A DNA stretch of 64,000 nucleotides from Undibacterium_A arcticum. Lineage in GTDB: Bacteria; Pseudomonadota; Gammaproteobacteria; Burkholderiales; Burkholderiaceae_D. The notes below the pieces were generated by a model. That model was not told where the DNA came from. It was given only the letters and a program-made list of their open reading frames with translations, and ran no database searches. This document shows, piece by piece, positions 17,278 through 27,137 of the stretch (positions are counted from its first letter, which is position 1; each line of letters starts with the position of its first letter). The DNA lies in the NCBI RefSeq assembly GCF_042660705.1, contig NZ_JBHSUQ010000001.1; one strand, written 5' to 3'. The position numbers and the translations under genes were made by a program.

Positions 17278-17441
17278 GTTGTTTTGATGTAAATAATACT
17301 GGTGGGTGTATTTTTCAAGTGCTAATAATATAGGGCGGGAGGGGCATGGATTTCAATGATACTCCCCCCCAATCATTCGCAATTCGTAACTATTTGGCCT
17401 GCCGCTGGCGATGATTTTAGCCATCCCAGCAAGCGGTTCGT

Positions 17442-17584
17442 CCTGAGTCGCCCATCGGGCGTATCGAAGGCCGGGCAGGCTTCGATACGCTCCCTTCGAT
17501 ACGCTTCGCTACTCAGGGCGAACGGGCCTACTCAGGGCGAACGGACCTACTCAGGGCAAACGGGCCTACTCAGGGCGCACGGCC
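17442..17584. repeat. Inverted repeat plus four 19-bp tandem repeats between murU and amgK
   Basis: CGTATCGAAGG (17460-17470) pairs with CCTTCGATACG (17493-17503), and outer CCTGAG/CTCAGG extends the pairing. Directly after it come four 19-bp units at 17509, 17528, 17547 and 17566 with consensus CTACTCAGGGCGAACGGGC. This is a repetitive intergenic element in the 334-bp gap 17278-17611. No gene is visible in the gap. Confidence 0.8.
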
Positions 17585-17611
17585 CTTTGTGTACTAATCA
17601 GCCAACAGCCG

Positions 17612-18676
17612 CTAAAAGGTATAGCCGAACTGCGGCGCGTTCTGTTCCAGCGCATCCAGCAAGCGCACCAGCGGTGCCAGATCCTTGTAACGCAGCGCGG
17701 TCTTGCGGGCGTACTCCATTACCAGCGGCAAATCCTTCAGGTAACCGTCCTTGCCGTCGCGGTGATATAGCCGTGCGAAGATGCCGAGCACTTTCAGGTG
17801 GCGCTGCAGGCCCATGAACTCGAAGTCGCGGTAGAACGCGTCGATGTTCGGGTTGACCGGCAGGCCGGCCTGCTTGGCGCGTTCCCAGTAGCGAATCGCC
17901 CAGTCCAGCACCATTTCTTCATCCCACTGCACGTAAGCGTCGCGCAGCAGCGATACCAGATCGTAGGTAATCGGGCCGTACACCGCGTCCTGGAAATCGA
18001 GGATGCCGGGATTGCCCTTGGCCATCACCATCAGGTTGCGCGAATGGTAGTCGCGGTGCACGTACACCTGCGGCTGTGCCAGGTTATTCGCCAGCAACGT
18101 ATCGAACACGCCTTTCAGTTGCGCCGTCTGCGGCGCGGTCAGCGTCACGCCCAGATGCTTGCTGATATACCAGTCGGGAAACAGCATTAGCTCGCGCAGC
18201 AGCAGGGCGCGGTCGTATTCCGGCAGTTGCTCGGGCTGGCTCTGGGTCTGCAGCAGGATCAGCGCATCGATCGCGTCCGAATACAGCTGGTGCGCGGTAT
18301 CGGTATTGAGCTGATGCAGGTAAGTAGTCGACCCCAGATCCGACAGCAGCAGGAAGCCGCGTTCGACATCTTGCGCGACGATCTGCGGCACCGATATGCC
18401 GGTCGCGCCGAACACGGCAGCGACGTGCAGGAAGGGTCGCACGTCTTCCTGCGGCGGCGGCGCGTCCATCGCGACATAGGTCGTGTTGCCGGTGTTGCCA
18501 TTTTTATCATTGGCAGCGTCGACCCGGAAATAGCGCCGAAAGCTGGCATCGGCCGATGCCGGCCGGATCGATTCAACCGCGATCGCGGGCGCCGGCGCAG
18601 CCAGGCTCGATAGCCACTGTTGCAGCTGGTGCAGGCGAACATCGGTGGTGGGGGTTGGTAATGAAGTGGAAGCCAT
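17612..18676 (-). CDS. amgK: N-acetylmuramate/N-acetylglucosamine kinase
   Basis: 354 residues from the ATG at 18676 (a TTG four codons earlier is also open). It has the aminoglycoside-phosphotransferase fold: DASFRRYFRV at the N terminus, the catalytic loop VYVHRDYHSRNLMV and the metal site GILDFQDAVYGPITYDLVS. It phosphorylates recycled MurNAc at C1 and so feeds MurU. It is divergent from lptD, the arrangement seen in many proteobacteria. The gap between it and murU carries repeats. Confidence 0.9.
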   Translation of the reverse strand: MASTSLPTPTTDVRLHQLQQWLSSLAAPAPAIAVESIRPASADASFRRYFRVDAANDKNGNTGNTTYVAMDAPPPQEDVRPFLHVAAVFGATGISVPQIVAQDVERGFLLLSDLGSTTYLHQLNTDTAHQLYSDAIDALILLQTQSQPEQLPEYDRALLLRELMLFPDWYISKHLGVTLTAPQTAQLKGVFDTLLANNLAQPQVYVHRDYHSRNLMVMAKGNPGILDFQDAVYGPITYDLVSLLRDAYVQWDEEMVLDWAIRYWERAKQAGLPVNPNIDAFYRDFEFMGLQRHLKVLGIFARLYHRDGKDGYLKDLPLVMEYARKTALRYKDLAPLVRLLDALEQNAPQFGYTF

Positions 18677-18860
18677 AATATGTATCAATGCGGGTATCAG
18701 TGCGGGTATCAGTTGCGGCTATCTGTTGCCGGTATCAGTGGCGCGGTATTCGTTGCGAAGCCGGAATCCGGTTGGGTGGTCGAGGTTCCGTGGTCAAGTT
18801 CCCATATAATAAGGGATTACATTCAAAAATCGCCTGATATGGTGCGCCGCCTTCCATTAC

Positions 18861-21097
18861 ATGATCAGGTTTTCCGCATTGACTAAGCCACCACGTTCAT
18901 TTTGCATCCTGACCGCGTCCGTCACGGCGATCCTGCTGCCGTCACTGGCGTTCGCCCAGACCTCCGCCAAAAAGGTCCGGGTCGACGACAAGAATGCGCC
19001 GGCGACCATCAGCGCCGAGCAGATGACCGGGCGTCCGGACCGCGACATCAATCTTGAAAACGACGTCGAAATCACGCGTGGCCAGACCACGGTCAACAGC
19101 GACAGGGCAGTGTTTCATCAGGAAGAAAATGCGATCGACGCTTCCGGCAATGTCCGCGTCAAGCGTTTCGGCGATCAATTTACCGGCGATGCGCTGGAGC
19201 TGAACCTCGATTCCGGCGTCGGCTTCATGTCGCATCCGACCTACAAGCTCGAGATCAACAACGGCCAGGGTCGGGCCGATCGCATCGATTTTGAAAGTGA
19301 AGACCGGGCCACCGTGGTGGACGGCACTTACAGCACCTGCGAAGGTCCCGACCCGGACTGGTATCTGAAGACGGGCAAGTTGCATCTGGACATGGGGCGT
19401 GAGCTTGGCACCGCGTCCAAGACCGTGATCTATTTCAAGGGCGTGCCGATCCTCGGTACGCCGGCGATGTCCTTTCCGTTGACCGGTGAGCGCAAATCCG
19501 GCGTGCTGCCGCCGACTTTGGGCATCACCTCCAAGGGCGGCGTGGAGTTCAGCCTACCGTATTATTTCAATATCGCGCCGAACCGCGATCTGACGCTGTA
19601 TCCGAAACTGATTTCCAAGCGCGGCCTGCAGCTGGGCGCCAACGGCCGCTATCTGGGCGAATCGTACGCCGGCGAAACCAATATCGAGACGCTGTACGAC
19701 GACCGCCAGACCAAGACCAATCGCTATGCGTATTCGTCGACACACACGCAAACGCTGGCGCCGGGCCTGCTCTTTGGCTGGAACCTGAACGGCGCGTCAG
19801 ACAACGATTACCCGAACGATTTTGCCAGTTCGATCACTGCCAGCTCGGCGCGCCTGCTGCCGCGCGAAACCAGCCTCAGTTATACCGGCGACAGCTGGAA
19901 AGCCAGCGCGCACGTGGCACGTTATCAGGTGTTGCAGGATATTGCGGTGCCGATCGCGCGTCCGTATGACCGCGTGCCGCAACTGATGTTTCATACGGGC
20001 CAGCCGGATCTGAACGGATTCAATTGGGCCCTCGATTCCGAGGCGACGCGCTTTTCGTTGTCCGACCAGGAACTGGCCGGGCGCGATCGTGGCGACCGCG
20101 TCATCGTTAATCCGCAAATTTCGTATCCGTTCATCCGTCCGGGATATTTCCTGACGCCGAAACTGTCGCTCAATGCCACGACCTATCGGCTCGAGAACCC
20201 GGTCACCGGACCGACGTCGCTGAACCGGTCGCTGCCGACCTTCTCGCTCGACAGCGGCCTGACCTTCGAACGCGACACCCAGTTCCTGGGACAGGCCATG
20301 ACGCAAACGCTGGAGCCGCGGCTGTTCTACGTCAATACGCCATTCCGTGACCAGAATCGGTTTCCGGTGTTCGACACCGCCGATGCAGGATTCGGCTTTG
20401 CCCAACTGTTCAGTGAAAATCGTTTCTCCGGCGGCGACCGTATCGGTGACGCGAACCAGATCACCACTGGCCTGGTGTCGCGTTTTCTCGAATCCTCGGG
20501 CGCCGAACGAATGAAGTTTGCGATCGCGCAGCGCGTCAATTTCGCCGATCAACGAGTGGTGCTCAATCCTGCCGTCACCAACAGCAACTCGAGCCGCTCG
20601 GACGTGCTGATGGCGGCCACCGGACGCCTGTCGTCCAGCTTGGCGGTCGATAGCAGCGCGCAATACAGTGAAAGCAACCACCGGATGACCGCGGCCAATT
20701 TGGGCGTACAGTGGCAACCCGGCCCGAAGCGTGTGCTCAATGCCGAATACCGATACTTGCGTGACACGCTCGATATCTTTGGGCAGAGTCTCGACCAGGT
20801 CAATCTGTCCGGCCAATGGCCGCTCAGCCAGCGCTGGTACGGCGTCGGCCGCATCAGTTACGCGATACCCGAGCACAAGACCGCGGAGAGCCTGTTTGGG
20901 CTCGAATACAATGCAGACTGCTGGGTGTTTCGGGTCGTCGCACAGCGCTTTCCACGGCTGCCAAGGTCTCGACCAGCCAGGTGTTTTTACAGCTGGAGTT
21001 GAATGGTTTGTCGAAACTGGGTTCTAATCCGCTGGAAGCCTTGCGCAAGAACATCGCCGGCTACCAGAGAGTAAACAGCGAATTGAAATCTAATTAA
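18861..21097 (+). CDS. lptD: LPS-assembly outer-membrane protein LptD (frameshift near the 3' end)
   Basis: Signal peptide (ILTASVTAILLPSLAFAQ), then the OstA-like jellyroll (ISAEQMTGRPDRDINLENDV) and a long beta-barrel. Cys pairs expected for LptD are present (YSTCEGPDPDW and EYNADCWVFRVVAQR). The frame runs to RVVAQRF and then breaks at the T-run 20949-20951. One more T restores STAAKVSTSQVFLQLELN and the true end GYQRVNSELKSN at 21097, giving about 745 residues. LptD with LptE inserts LPS into the outer leaflet and is essential in most Gram-negatives, so the break is probably an error. Confidence 0.93.
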
Positions 21098-21206
21098 TAA
21101 CCAAATACTAACCAAAGCGTACGGACGCACTGACACGCTAATTCATACACGCATGCACGCAGCATCCATTGATCAATTTGTAATCCGATATTTCACCCGC
21201 CAACCC

Positions 21207-22601
21207 ATGACCGATCTTCACACCATGCAGACTGTCCAGCATTCACTTTCCTCCAGTAAACGCAGCATCCTGGCCGTCCTGCTCGTCACTGCCAGCTTGG
21301 GTATTGGCCTGCAGTCGGGGGCGTGGGCGCAAGCTGCGCCCGCCAAAGCGACCAAGCCCGCGGCGCAGCTGATCGATTCGATCGTGGCGGTGGTCAATGA
21401 CGACGTCATCACGCATCGCGAATTGACCAACCGTATGGACATCGTCGCGAAGCGGATGAAGGCGCAAAAGGTGGCGCTGCCGGCGCGCGCCGATTTCGAG
21501 CGCCAGATGCTGGAGCGAATGATCGTTGAACGCACCCAAGTCCAGCTCGCCAAGGAAACCGGCATCCGCGTCGACGACGCCTTCGTCGATCGTGCAATTG
21601 CCCGCATCGCCGAGCAAAACAAGATGTCGCTGCAGGACTTCCGCAACCAGATCGAGCGTGAAGGTACGCCCTTTGCGAGCTTCCGCGAAGAAATCCGCGA
21701 AGAAATCATCATGCAGCGCGTGCGCGAACGGGAAGTCGACAACAAGGTCCAGATCAGCGATTCGGAAGTCGATAATTTCCTCGCCGCCCAGGCCAATTCG
21801 ACGCAAGGCAGCCAGGAAATCGATCTGGCGCAGATCCTGGTGCGGATTCCGGAAAACGCTTCGGCCGAACAACTCGCCGCGCGCATGGCGCGCGCCGAGC
21901 AGGCGCGCCAGCAGCTGAAAACCGGCGCCGATTTTGCGAAGACCGCCGCCACCTATTCCGACGCGCCGGAGGCTTTGAGCGGCGGCGACCTGGGCTGGCG
22001 CAGCCAGGAGCGCTTGCCGCAATTGTTCAATGACGCGATCGCCAATTTGAAGCCGGGCGAAGTGTCGCAAATCATCCGCAGTGGAAACGGCTTCCACATC
22101 CTGAAGCTGGTCGGCAAGCGCGATGCCAGCGCCGCCAACGCCACCATCGCACCGGTGCAGCAGACGCATGCGCGGCACATCCTGATCAAGGTTAACCAGG
22201 TGGTATCGGCAGCCGATGCGAAACGCAAGCTGACCGAGGTGAAACTGCGTCTGGACAACAAGGCCGCGACCTTTGACGAGTTGGCCAAGTTGTACTCCAA
22301 CGACCTGAGCGCCGGCAAGGGCGGCGACCTCGGTTGGTTGTACCCGGGCGATACGGTGCCTGAGTTCGAGCAGGCGATGGATGCATTGAAGCCCGGCCAA
22401 GTCAGCGGGCCGATTGAATCGCCGTTCGGCTATCACCTGATCGAGGTGATCGAGCGCAAGACCGATGATGTATCGAAGGAACGCAAACGCCTCGCGGCAC
22501 GTCAGGCCATTCGTGAACGCAAGATCGACGAAGCGACGCAAGTATGGCAGAGCGAACTGCGCGATCGCGCTTACGTCGAATACCGCAACCAAGACCAGTA
22601 A
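21207..22601 (+). CDS. surA: Periplasmic chaperone/peptidyl-prolyl isomerase SurA
   Basis: About 464 residues from ATG 21207 (21153 and 21225 are also possible). A signal peptide ending SGAWAQAAP is followed by the SurA N-domain (QLIDSIVAVVNDDVITHREL), a first parvulin domain (EIDLAQILVRIPEN) and a second (THARHILIKVNQVV), then the C-terminal helix. It escorts outer-membrane proteins such as LptD, whose gene precedes it. Its stop overlaps the pdxA start (TAATG). Confidence 0.93.
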   Translation: MTDLHTMQTVQHSLSSSKRSILAVLLVTASLGIGLQSGAWAQAAPAKATKPAAQLIDSIVAVVNDDVITHRELTNRMDIVAKRMKAQKVALPARADFERQMLERMIVERTQVQLAKETGIRVDDAFVDRAIARIAEQNKMSLQDFRNQIEREGTPFASFREEIREEIIMQRVREREVDNKVQISDSEVDNFLAAQANSTQGSQEIDLAQILVRIPENASAEQLAARMARAEQARQQLKTGADFAKTAATYSDAPEALSGGDLGWRSQERLPQLFNDAIANLKPGEVSQIIRSGNGFHILKLVGKRDASAANATIAPVQQTHARHILIKVNQVVSAADAKRKLTEVKLRLDNKAATFDELAKLYSNDLSAGKGGDLGWLYPGDTVPEFEQAMDALKPGQVSGPIESPFGYHLIEVIERKTDDVSKERKRLAARQAIRERKIDEATQVWQSELRDRAYVEYRNQDQ

Positions 22602-23731
22602 TGGCCACATTGATGGCCACATCGCAAGCGGCTGCCGGGATGGATGACCGCAAGGATGGCTTGCGCAAGCGACCAACCATAGCGATCACCAGCGGCGAGC
22701 CTGCCGGCATCGGCCCCGAGATCGCGATCCGCGCGGCGTGGCAGTTGCGCCAGCAGGTGTGCTCGGTGCTGATCGGCGACGCCGCCTTTCTGGCCATGAC
22801 GGCCGCCGCGATCGACCCGGCCATCCGGCTGGTGGCTTTGTCGGTGCAAGCCTTGCGACTCAACGGTCTGCCGCATTTCGCGGCGGACCGGATCGCGGTC
22901 ATCGATTGTCCATTGAACGCGCATGTGGTGCCGGGCCAGCTCGATCCGCAGAATGGCCGCGCCGTCTTGCAGATTCTCGACATCGCGATTGAAGGAGCGC
23001 TGAACGGCAGCTTCGATGCGATCGTCACCGCGCCGCTGCAAAAGAGCACGATCAACGATGCCGGCGTGCCATTTACCGGTCATACCGAGTATCTGGCCGA
23101 GCAAACCGGCACCGCGCAGGTGGTGATGATGCTGGCCGGCGCCACTGCCGAAGATGCCGCTGCGGACGCTGCCGCGGCGGACGCTTCCGGATATTTGCGC
23201 GTGGCACTGGCGACCACCCATTTGCCGCTGAAGGACGTGGCGGCGGCGATTACCGTCGATGGGCTGGCGCGTACCTTGGACATCCTGCACCACGATCTGC
23301 AGCGCAAATTCGGCTTGCGCCAACCGCGTATCCTGGTCACCGGCCTGAACCCGCATGCCGGCGAGGGTGGCTATCTGGGGCGCGAAGAAATCGACGTGAT
23401 CGCCCCGGTACTCGCGGCGGCCCAGGCCAAAGGAATGAAGGTCTCCGGTCCGTATCCGGCCGACACGCTGTTCCAGCCCAAGTATCTGCGCGACGCCGAT
23501 TGTGTACTCGCGATGTACCACGATCAGGGGCTGCCGGTGCTCAAGTACGCCAGCTTCGGACGCGGCGTCAACATCACGCTTGGCCTGCCGCTGATCCGCA
23601 CTTCGGTCGATCACGGCACCGCGCTCGACCTGGCGACACGAGGCGTCGGCCTGGCCGATTGCGGCAGCATGGTCGAGGCGATCAAAGTCGCCGCGCAGAT
23701 GGTGCGCGCCACCCGTGCAGTCGCGAGCTGA
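22601..23731 (+). CDS. pdxA: 4-hydroxythreonine-4-phosphate dehydrogenase
   Basis: 376 residues, in pyridoxal phosphate synthesis. The family marks ITSGEPAGIGPEIAI, TAPLQKSTIN, metal His in GHTEYLAEQTG, ATTHLPLKDV and MYHDQGLPVLKY are all present. The start is the ATG 22601 overlapping the surA stop; 22613 and 22640 are alternatives. An extra Ala/Asp-rich stretch (TAEDAAADAAAADAS) sits between the conserved MMLAG and YLRVALATTH blocks, where most PdxA are several residues shorter. Confidence 0.93.
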   Translation: MATLMATSQAAAGMDDRKDGLRKRPTIAITSGEPAGIGPEIAIRAAWQLRQQVCSVLIGDAAFLAMTAAAIDPAIRLVALSVQALRLNGLPHFAADRIAVIDCPLNAHVVPGQLDPQNGRAVLQILDIAIEGALNGSFDAIVTAPLQKSTINDAGVPFTGHTEYLAEQTGTAQVVMMLAGATAEDAAADAAAADASGYLRVALATTHLPLKDVAAAITVDGLARTLDILHHDLQRKFGLRQPRILVTGLNPHAGEGGYLGREEIDVIAPVLAAAQAKGMKVSGPYPADTLFQPKYLRDADCVLAMYHDQGLPVLKYASFGRGVNITLGLPLIRTSVDHGTALDLATRGVGLADCGSMVEAIKVAAQMVRATRAVAS

Positions 23732-23864
23732 ACCGGCGGCTCCATCCATCCATCCATTCGCCGCAATCCATTCGCAGCGATCAAGTCGCAACAAAAATTG
23801 CGGCAAAAAATTGCGGCAAAAAGCGCTGCAGCATCACCCTCATATCGATACCGCACACAAGACA

Positions 23865-24647
23865 ATGAAACACATACCCCGCAAACGCTTCGGCCAAAAT
23901 TTCCTGACGGACCAGGGCGTTTTGCACGACATCATCAGCGTGATCGCGCCGCAACCGGATGACACGATGGTCGAGATCGGCCCCGGTCTGGCCGCGATGA
24001 CCAGGCTGCTGCTGCAATCGCTCAGGCATTTGCATGTGGTCGAGCTGGATCGCGACCTGGTGGCGCGGCTGAACAAATCCTTCGATCCGGCCAAGTTAAC
24101 CGTTCACGCCGGCGACGCACTGCAATTCGATTTCACGCAAATTCCGGTGCCACCCGGTCACAAGCTGCGGGTGGTAGGCAATCTGCCCTACAACATTTCC
24201 AGCCCGTTGCTGTTTCATCTGGCCGACATCGCGCCGCTGGTGCATGACCAGCATTTCATGCTGCAAAAGGAAGTGGTGGAACGGATGGTCGCGGCGCCGG
24301 GCAGCAAGACTTACGGCCGTTTGTCGGTGATGCTGCAATGGCGCTATCAGATGGAAATGCTGTTCATCGTGCCGCCGACCGCGTTCGAGCCGCCGCCCCG
24401 CGTCGATTCGGCAATCGTGCGCATGATCCCGCTGGCGCAACCGCTGGCCTGCGATCAGGGCAAGCTGGAGGCCGTCGTGCTGAAGGCGTTTTCGCAGCGG
24501 CGCAAGGTGATCCGCAACTGCCTGTCGACCCTGTTCACCGAGAATGAATTGATCGATGGCGGCGTTGATCCGACGCTGCGACCGGAGGCGATTTCCTTGG
24601 AACAGTATGTCAACCTGGCGAACAGGATGACGTCCGCCGCAGGCTGA
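23865..24647 (+). CDS. rsmA: 16S rRNA dimethyladenosine transferase
   Basis: 260 residues. It dimethylates the two adenines of the 3' hairpin of 16S rRNA. Marks are RKRFGQNFLTD, the SAM motif VEIGPGLAAMT, the catalytic NLPYNISSPLLF and the C-terminal FSQRRKVIRNCLS. The start at 23865 (MKHIPRKRFG) is preferred, because the open frame above it is a spacer with repeated CAAAAATTGCGG. It is the last gene of lptD-surA-pdxA-rsmA. Confidence 0.94.
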   Translation: MKHIPRKRFGQNFLTDQGVLHDIISVIAPQPDDTMVEIGPGLAAMTRLLLQSLRHLHVVELDRDLVARLNKSFDPAKLTVHAGDALQFDFTQIPVPPGHKLRVVGNLPYNISSPLLFHLADIAPLVHDQHFMLQKEVVERMVAAPGSKTYGRLSVMLQWRYQMEMLFIVPPTAFEPPPRVDSAIVRMIPLAQPLACDQGKLEAVVLKAFSQRRKVIRNCLSTLFTENELIDGGVDPTLRPEAISLEQYVNLANRMTSAAG

Positions 24648-24689
24648 CGCAGCCGCGCGCCCGGCCTGCCCACGCTGCTCAGGTAGCCA

Positions 24690-24749
24690 GTAGGATGGGT
24701 GCAACCCATCGCGAGGACGCCGGCCAATGATGGGTTGCACCCATCCTAC
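24690..24749. repeat. Perfect 21-bp inverted repeat after rsmA
   Basis: GTAGGATGGGTGCAACCCAT (24690 on) is matched by its exact reverse complement ending at 24749, with an 18-bp spacer. It would form a very stable hairpin and may end rsmA transcription. The sequence has the look of a dispersed palindromic repeat. Confidence 0.85.
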
Positions 24750-24751
24750 AG

Positions 24752-24890
24752 GTTGCAAAATTACCTGAGCGGTCCAAATTTCACCGCTTTTTTGGTCGAT
24801 AGCGCGCTATTGACACTGCAGAAGCGGCGAAATCTGCCTTCGCCCAGTTAATTTCCCGCTCCGATTCCCTAAGTCCGACCAGACTCCTAG
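24752..24890. mobile_element. Second, left-truncated copy of the MITE-like element
   Basis: It aligns with the reverse complement of 7723-7889 from GCAAAATTACCTGA to the end GACTCCTAG, with scattered mismatches. About 28 bp of one end, including one inverted repeat, are missing and replaced by the flank of the 21-bp palindrome. Its right end reaches into the gloA stop codon. Confidence 0.8.
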
Positions 24891-25295
24891 CGCAGTGCGC
24901 CACCGCCGGCGCTATCCTTGCGCTCGATCAATTCGATTTTGTAACCATCCGGGTCCTGCACGAACGCGATCACGGTGCTGCCGCCCTTGACCGGGCCGGC
25001 TTCACGGGTGACGTTGCCGCCCTGTGCCTTCACCGCGGCGCAGGCTTGCGCCGCATCGTCGACCGCGATCGCGATGTGTCCGTAGGCGCTGCCCATCTCA
25101 TATTGCTCGACGCCGTAGTTGTAGGTCAGTTCCAGTTCGGCGTGGTCCGGGTTGCTGCCGTAGCCGACGAAGGCCAGCGTGTATTTGTATTCCGGGTTGT
25201 CGGAGGTGCGCAGCAGTTTCATGCCGAGTACCTTGGAATAAATCGATCGAGCGCTGCAGGTTGCCGACGCGCAGCATGGTGTGAAGAATACGCAT
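24887..25295 (-). CDS. gloA: Lactoylglutathione lyase, glyoxalase I (frameshifted)
   Basis: The ATG at 25295 opens MRILHTMLRVGNLQRSID; the frame breaks at 25237-25243, where GATTTATTCC should hold two more bases (Asp-Phe-Tyr-Ser). After that the other frame gives KVLGMKLLRTSDNPEYKYTL, AELELTYNYGVEQYE and a GHIAIAVDD metal-site region, ending DPDGYKIELIERKD. The restored length is 136 residues, the family norm. It detoxifies methylglycal-type hemithioacetals of glutathione. The stop codon TAG falls in the end of the MITE copy, so the last residues (GGGALR) may have been altered by the insertion. Confidence 0.88.
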
Positions 25296-25424
25296 GGTTG
25301 GTCTCCGTGTGAAAGGTTTGCGATCGTCTTGAAGTTCGTATTGCCAGTATCCTGCATTTTCTATTGCGAATTGCCCGGTATATGTAGGTCGATAGGAGAG
25401 TATCAATGAACTCCACACCTCGCT

Positions 25425-26300
25425 TCAAAAAATCGGGAGTGTCTTGGGCGCCTGTTCGCGCAGGCTTTTCTTGGCCATTTCGAATTCCGGAAAAATCGAT
25501 TGTACCGTCGCCCAGAAGCGGGGGCCGTGGTTCATCTCGCGCAGATGTGCCAGTTCGTGCGCGATCACGTAGTCGATCAACGGCAGTGTGAAGTGAATCA
25601 AGCGCCAGTTCAGCCGGATCTTGCCTTGTGCGGTGCACGAACCCCATTGGGTGGTGGCCGACGACAGCGCGTAGGAATGGTAGGCGACGCCGAGCTTGTC
25701 GGCATACAAGGGCAGACGCTCACCGAACAGGCGCTTCGCTTCCAGCTGCAGCCAGCCCTGCACGCGGTCCTTCAATTGCTGTTCATTGGCGCCCGGCGGC
25801 AGCGATACGGTCAATTCCCTGCCGTGTGCGTCGTAGGCGATGCCGGCGCTGTGGGTCGCGCGCAGCCGCAAGGTAATCGGGTTGCCCAGATAGGGCAGGG
25901 TGGCGCCATCGCTCCATTGCATCGGCGCCTTCAGCCGCCGTGCCGACTGCTCGCGGTGCTCGTGCAGCTTGGTCAGGATCCAGCGCTGTTTTTCACGGAT
26001 CGCGGTCTCGATGTCGGCCACGCTGATCCATTTCGGCGCGGTGATGCGCAGGCCGTCATCGTCGATCAGAAAGCCGATCGAGCGTCGTTTTGAGCGGCGC
26101 AGCGTGTAATCGAGACAGTGGTTGCTGACCTGCAGCTGACGCTTTGGATGGGCCGTGGTCGGCGGCGCCGGCGCTTGCGGCTCGGCTTGCTGCAGCGGAA
26201 ACGACGGCGGACGCGCAGGCTTCGGTACTTGCCAGGACGGCAGTTCGGCCGACCCGAACAGATCGAGTTGCAATGGTTCCGGCTGTGACATGTGCGGCAA
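25425..26300 (-). CDS. YgjP/SprT-like metal-dependent hydrolase family protein
   Basis: 291 residues. After a Pro-rich start of about 50 residues it has the YgjP core: LRRSKRRSIGFLIDDDGLRI, WGSCTAQGKIRLNWRLI and the zinc site HELAHLREMNHGPRFW, which contains HExxH with a third His. A gluzincin-like peptidase fold is likely, but the substrate is unknown. It follows plsC in the same direction. Confidence 0.82.
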   Translation of the reverse strand: MPHMSQPEPLQLDLFGSAELPSWQVPKPARPPSFPLQQAEPQAPAPPTTAHPKRQLQVSNHCLDYTLRRSKRRSIGFLIDDDGLRITAPKWISVADIETAIREKQRWILTKLHEHREQSARRLKAPMQWSDGATLPYLGNPITLRLRATHSAGIAYDAHGRELTVSLPPGANEQQLKDRVQGWLQLEAKRLFGERLPLYADKLGVAYHSYALSSATTQWGSCTAQGKIRLNWRLIHFTLPLIDYVIAHELAHLREMNHGPRFWATVQSIFPEFEMAKKSLREQAPKTLPIF

Positions 26301-26331
26301 CCTCTGTTGTTGCTCTTGGGTGAAGTGCGGC

Positions 26332-27116
26332 TTAATTATTGCTTGATGCGCCCGATGAACTGGCCGCTGTGTTAGCTGCCGGTTTGCCCGATTGCTTGCG
26401 ATAGGCGTTGGGAGAAATCACGCGCATTTCCGATTCTATCCAATTTTCGACCCGCCGCATCATTGCATCGGGGCTCAGGCCATCGGGCGAAATCGGCGAG
26501 CCGATCGAGACCGTGATCAGCCCTGGTTGCTTGACGAAGGAATTTTTCGGCCAGCATTTACCGGAATCGAGCGCAATCGGCACTACCGGCACGCCGGTTG
26601 CGATCGCGAGCCGGGTGCCGCCGCTCTTGTACTTGCCTTTTTGACCAACCAGGATGCGGGTGCCTTCCGGGAACATGATGATCCACTGGCCGCCGGCCAG
26701 ACGCTTCTTGCCATGCGCGACGACTTTCTGGAATGCGTTCATGCCCTGGTTGCGATCGATCGGAATCATCCGCATCAGGCCCAGCGCCCAGCCGAAGAAC
26801 GGCACGAACAGCAGCGAGCGTTTCAGCACGAATACCAGCGGGCGCGGCATGTAAGCCAGCAGGAAGATGGTTTCCCAGGCCGATTGATGTTTCGACAGCA
26901 GGATCACGGGCGCGTCGGGCAGGTTTTCGACGCCCTTGATTTGATAGCGGATACCGCAGAGCACCTTGGCCAGCCAGATCACGAACACATTCCAGCGCGA
27001 GGTCACGTAATAACGCTGGTTATACGCAGCGGCGCCGCCAGAAAGCAGACGCAGGCCCAGATCGGGGTGACCACCAGCAGGATCAGGGCAAATAACAGGG
27101 AACGCAAAAATAACAT
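26332..27116 (-). CDS. plsC: 1-acyl-sn-glycerol-3-phosphate acyltransferase (frameshifted near the start)
   Basis: The catalytic part is clear: KHQSAWETIFLL (HxxxxD-type motif with Glu), FVPFFGWALG, MIPIDRNQ, FPEGTR and GVPVVPIALDSG. The visible open frame starts at 27006, but the true N terminus is upstream in another frame: MLFLRSLLFALILLVVTPIW, a membrane anchor, from ATG 27116. One missing C near 27026 (CTGCGTAT for CTGCCGTAT) joins the two as a 261-residue protein. It makes phosphatidic acid at the inner membrane. It follows gmhB with a short gap. Confidence 0.88.
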
Positions 27117-27137
27117 CGAGACTCCAGAAGGGATGGC

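Noticed and set aside
24690..24749. Possible CRISPR repeat
   Set aside because: Only one inverted pair with no spaced direct copies; it is a palindrome.
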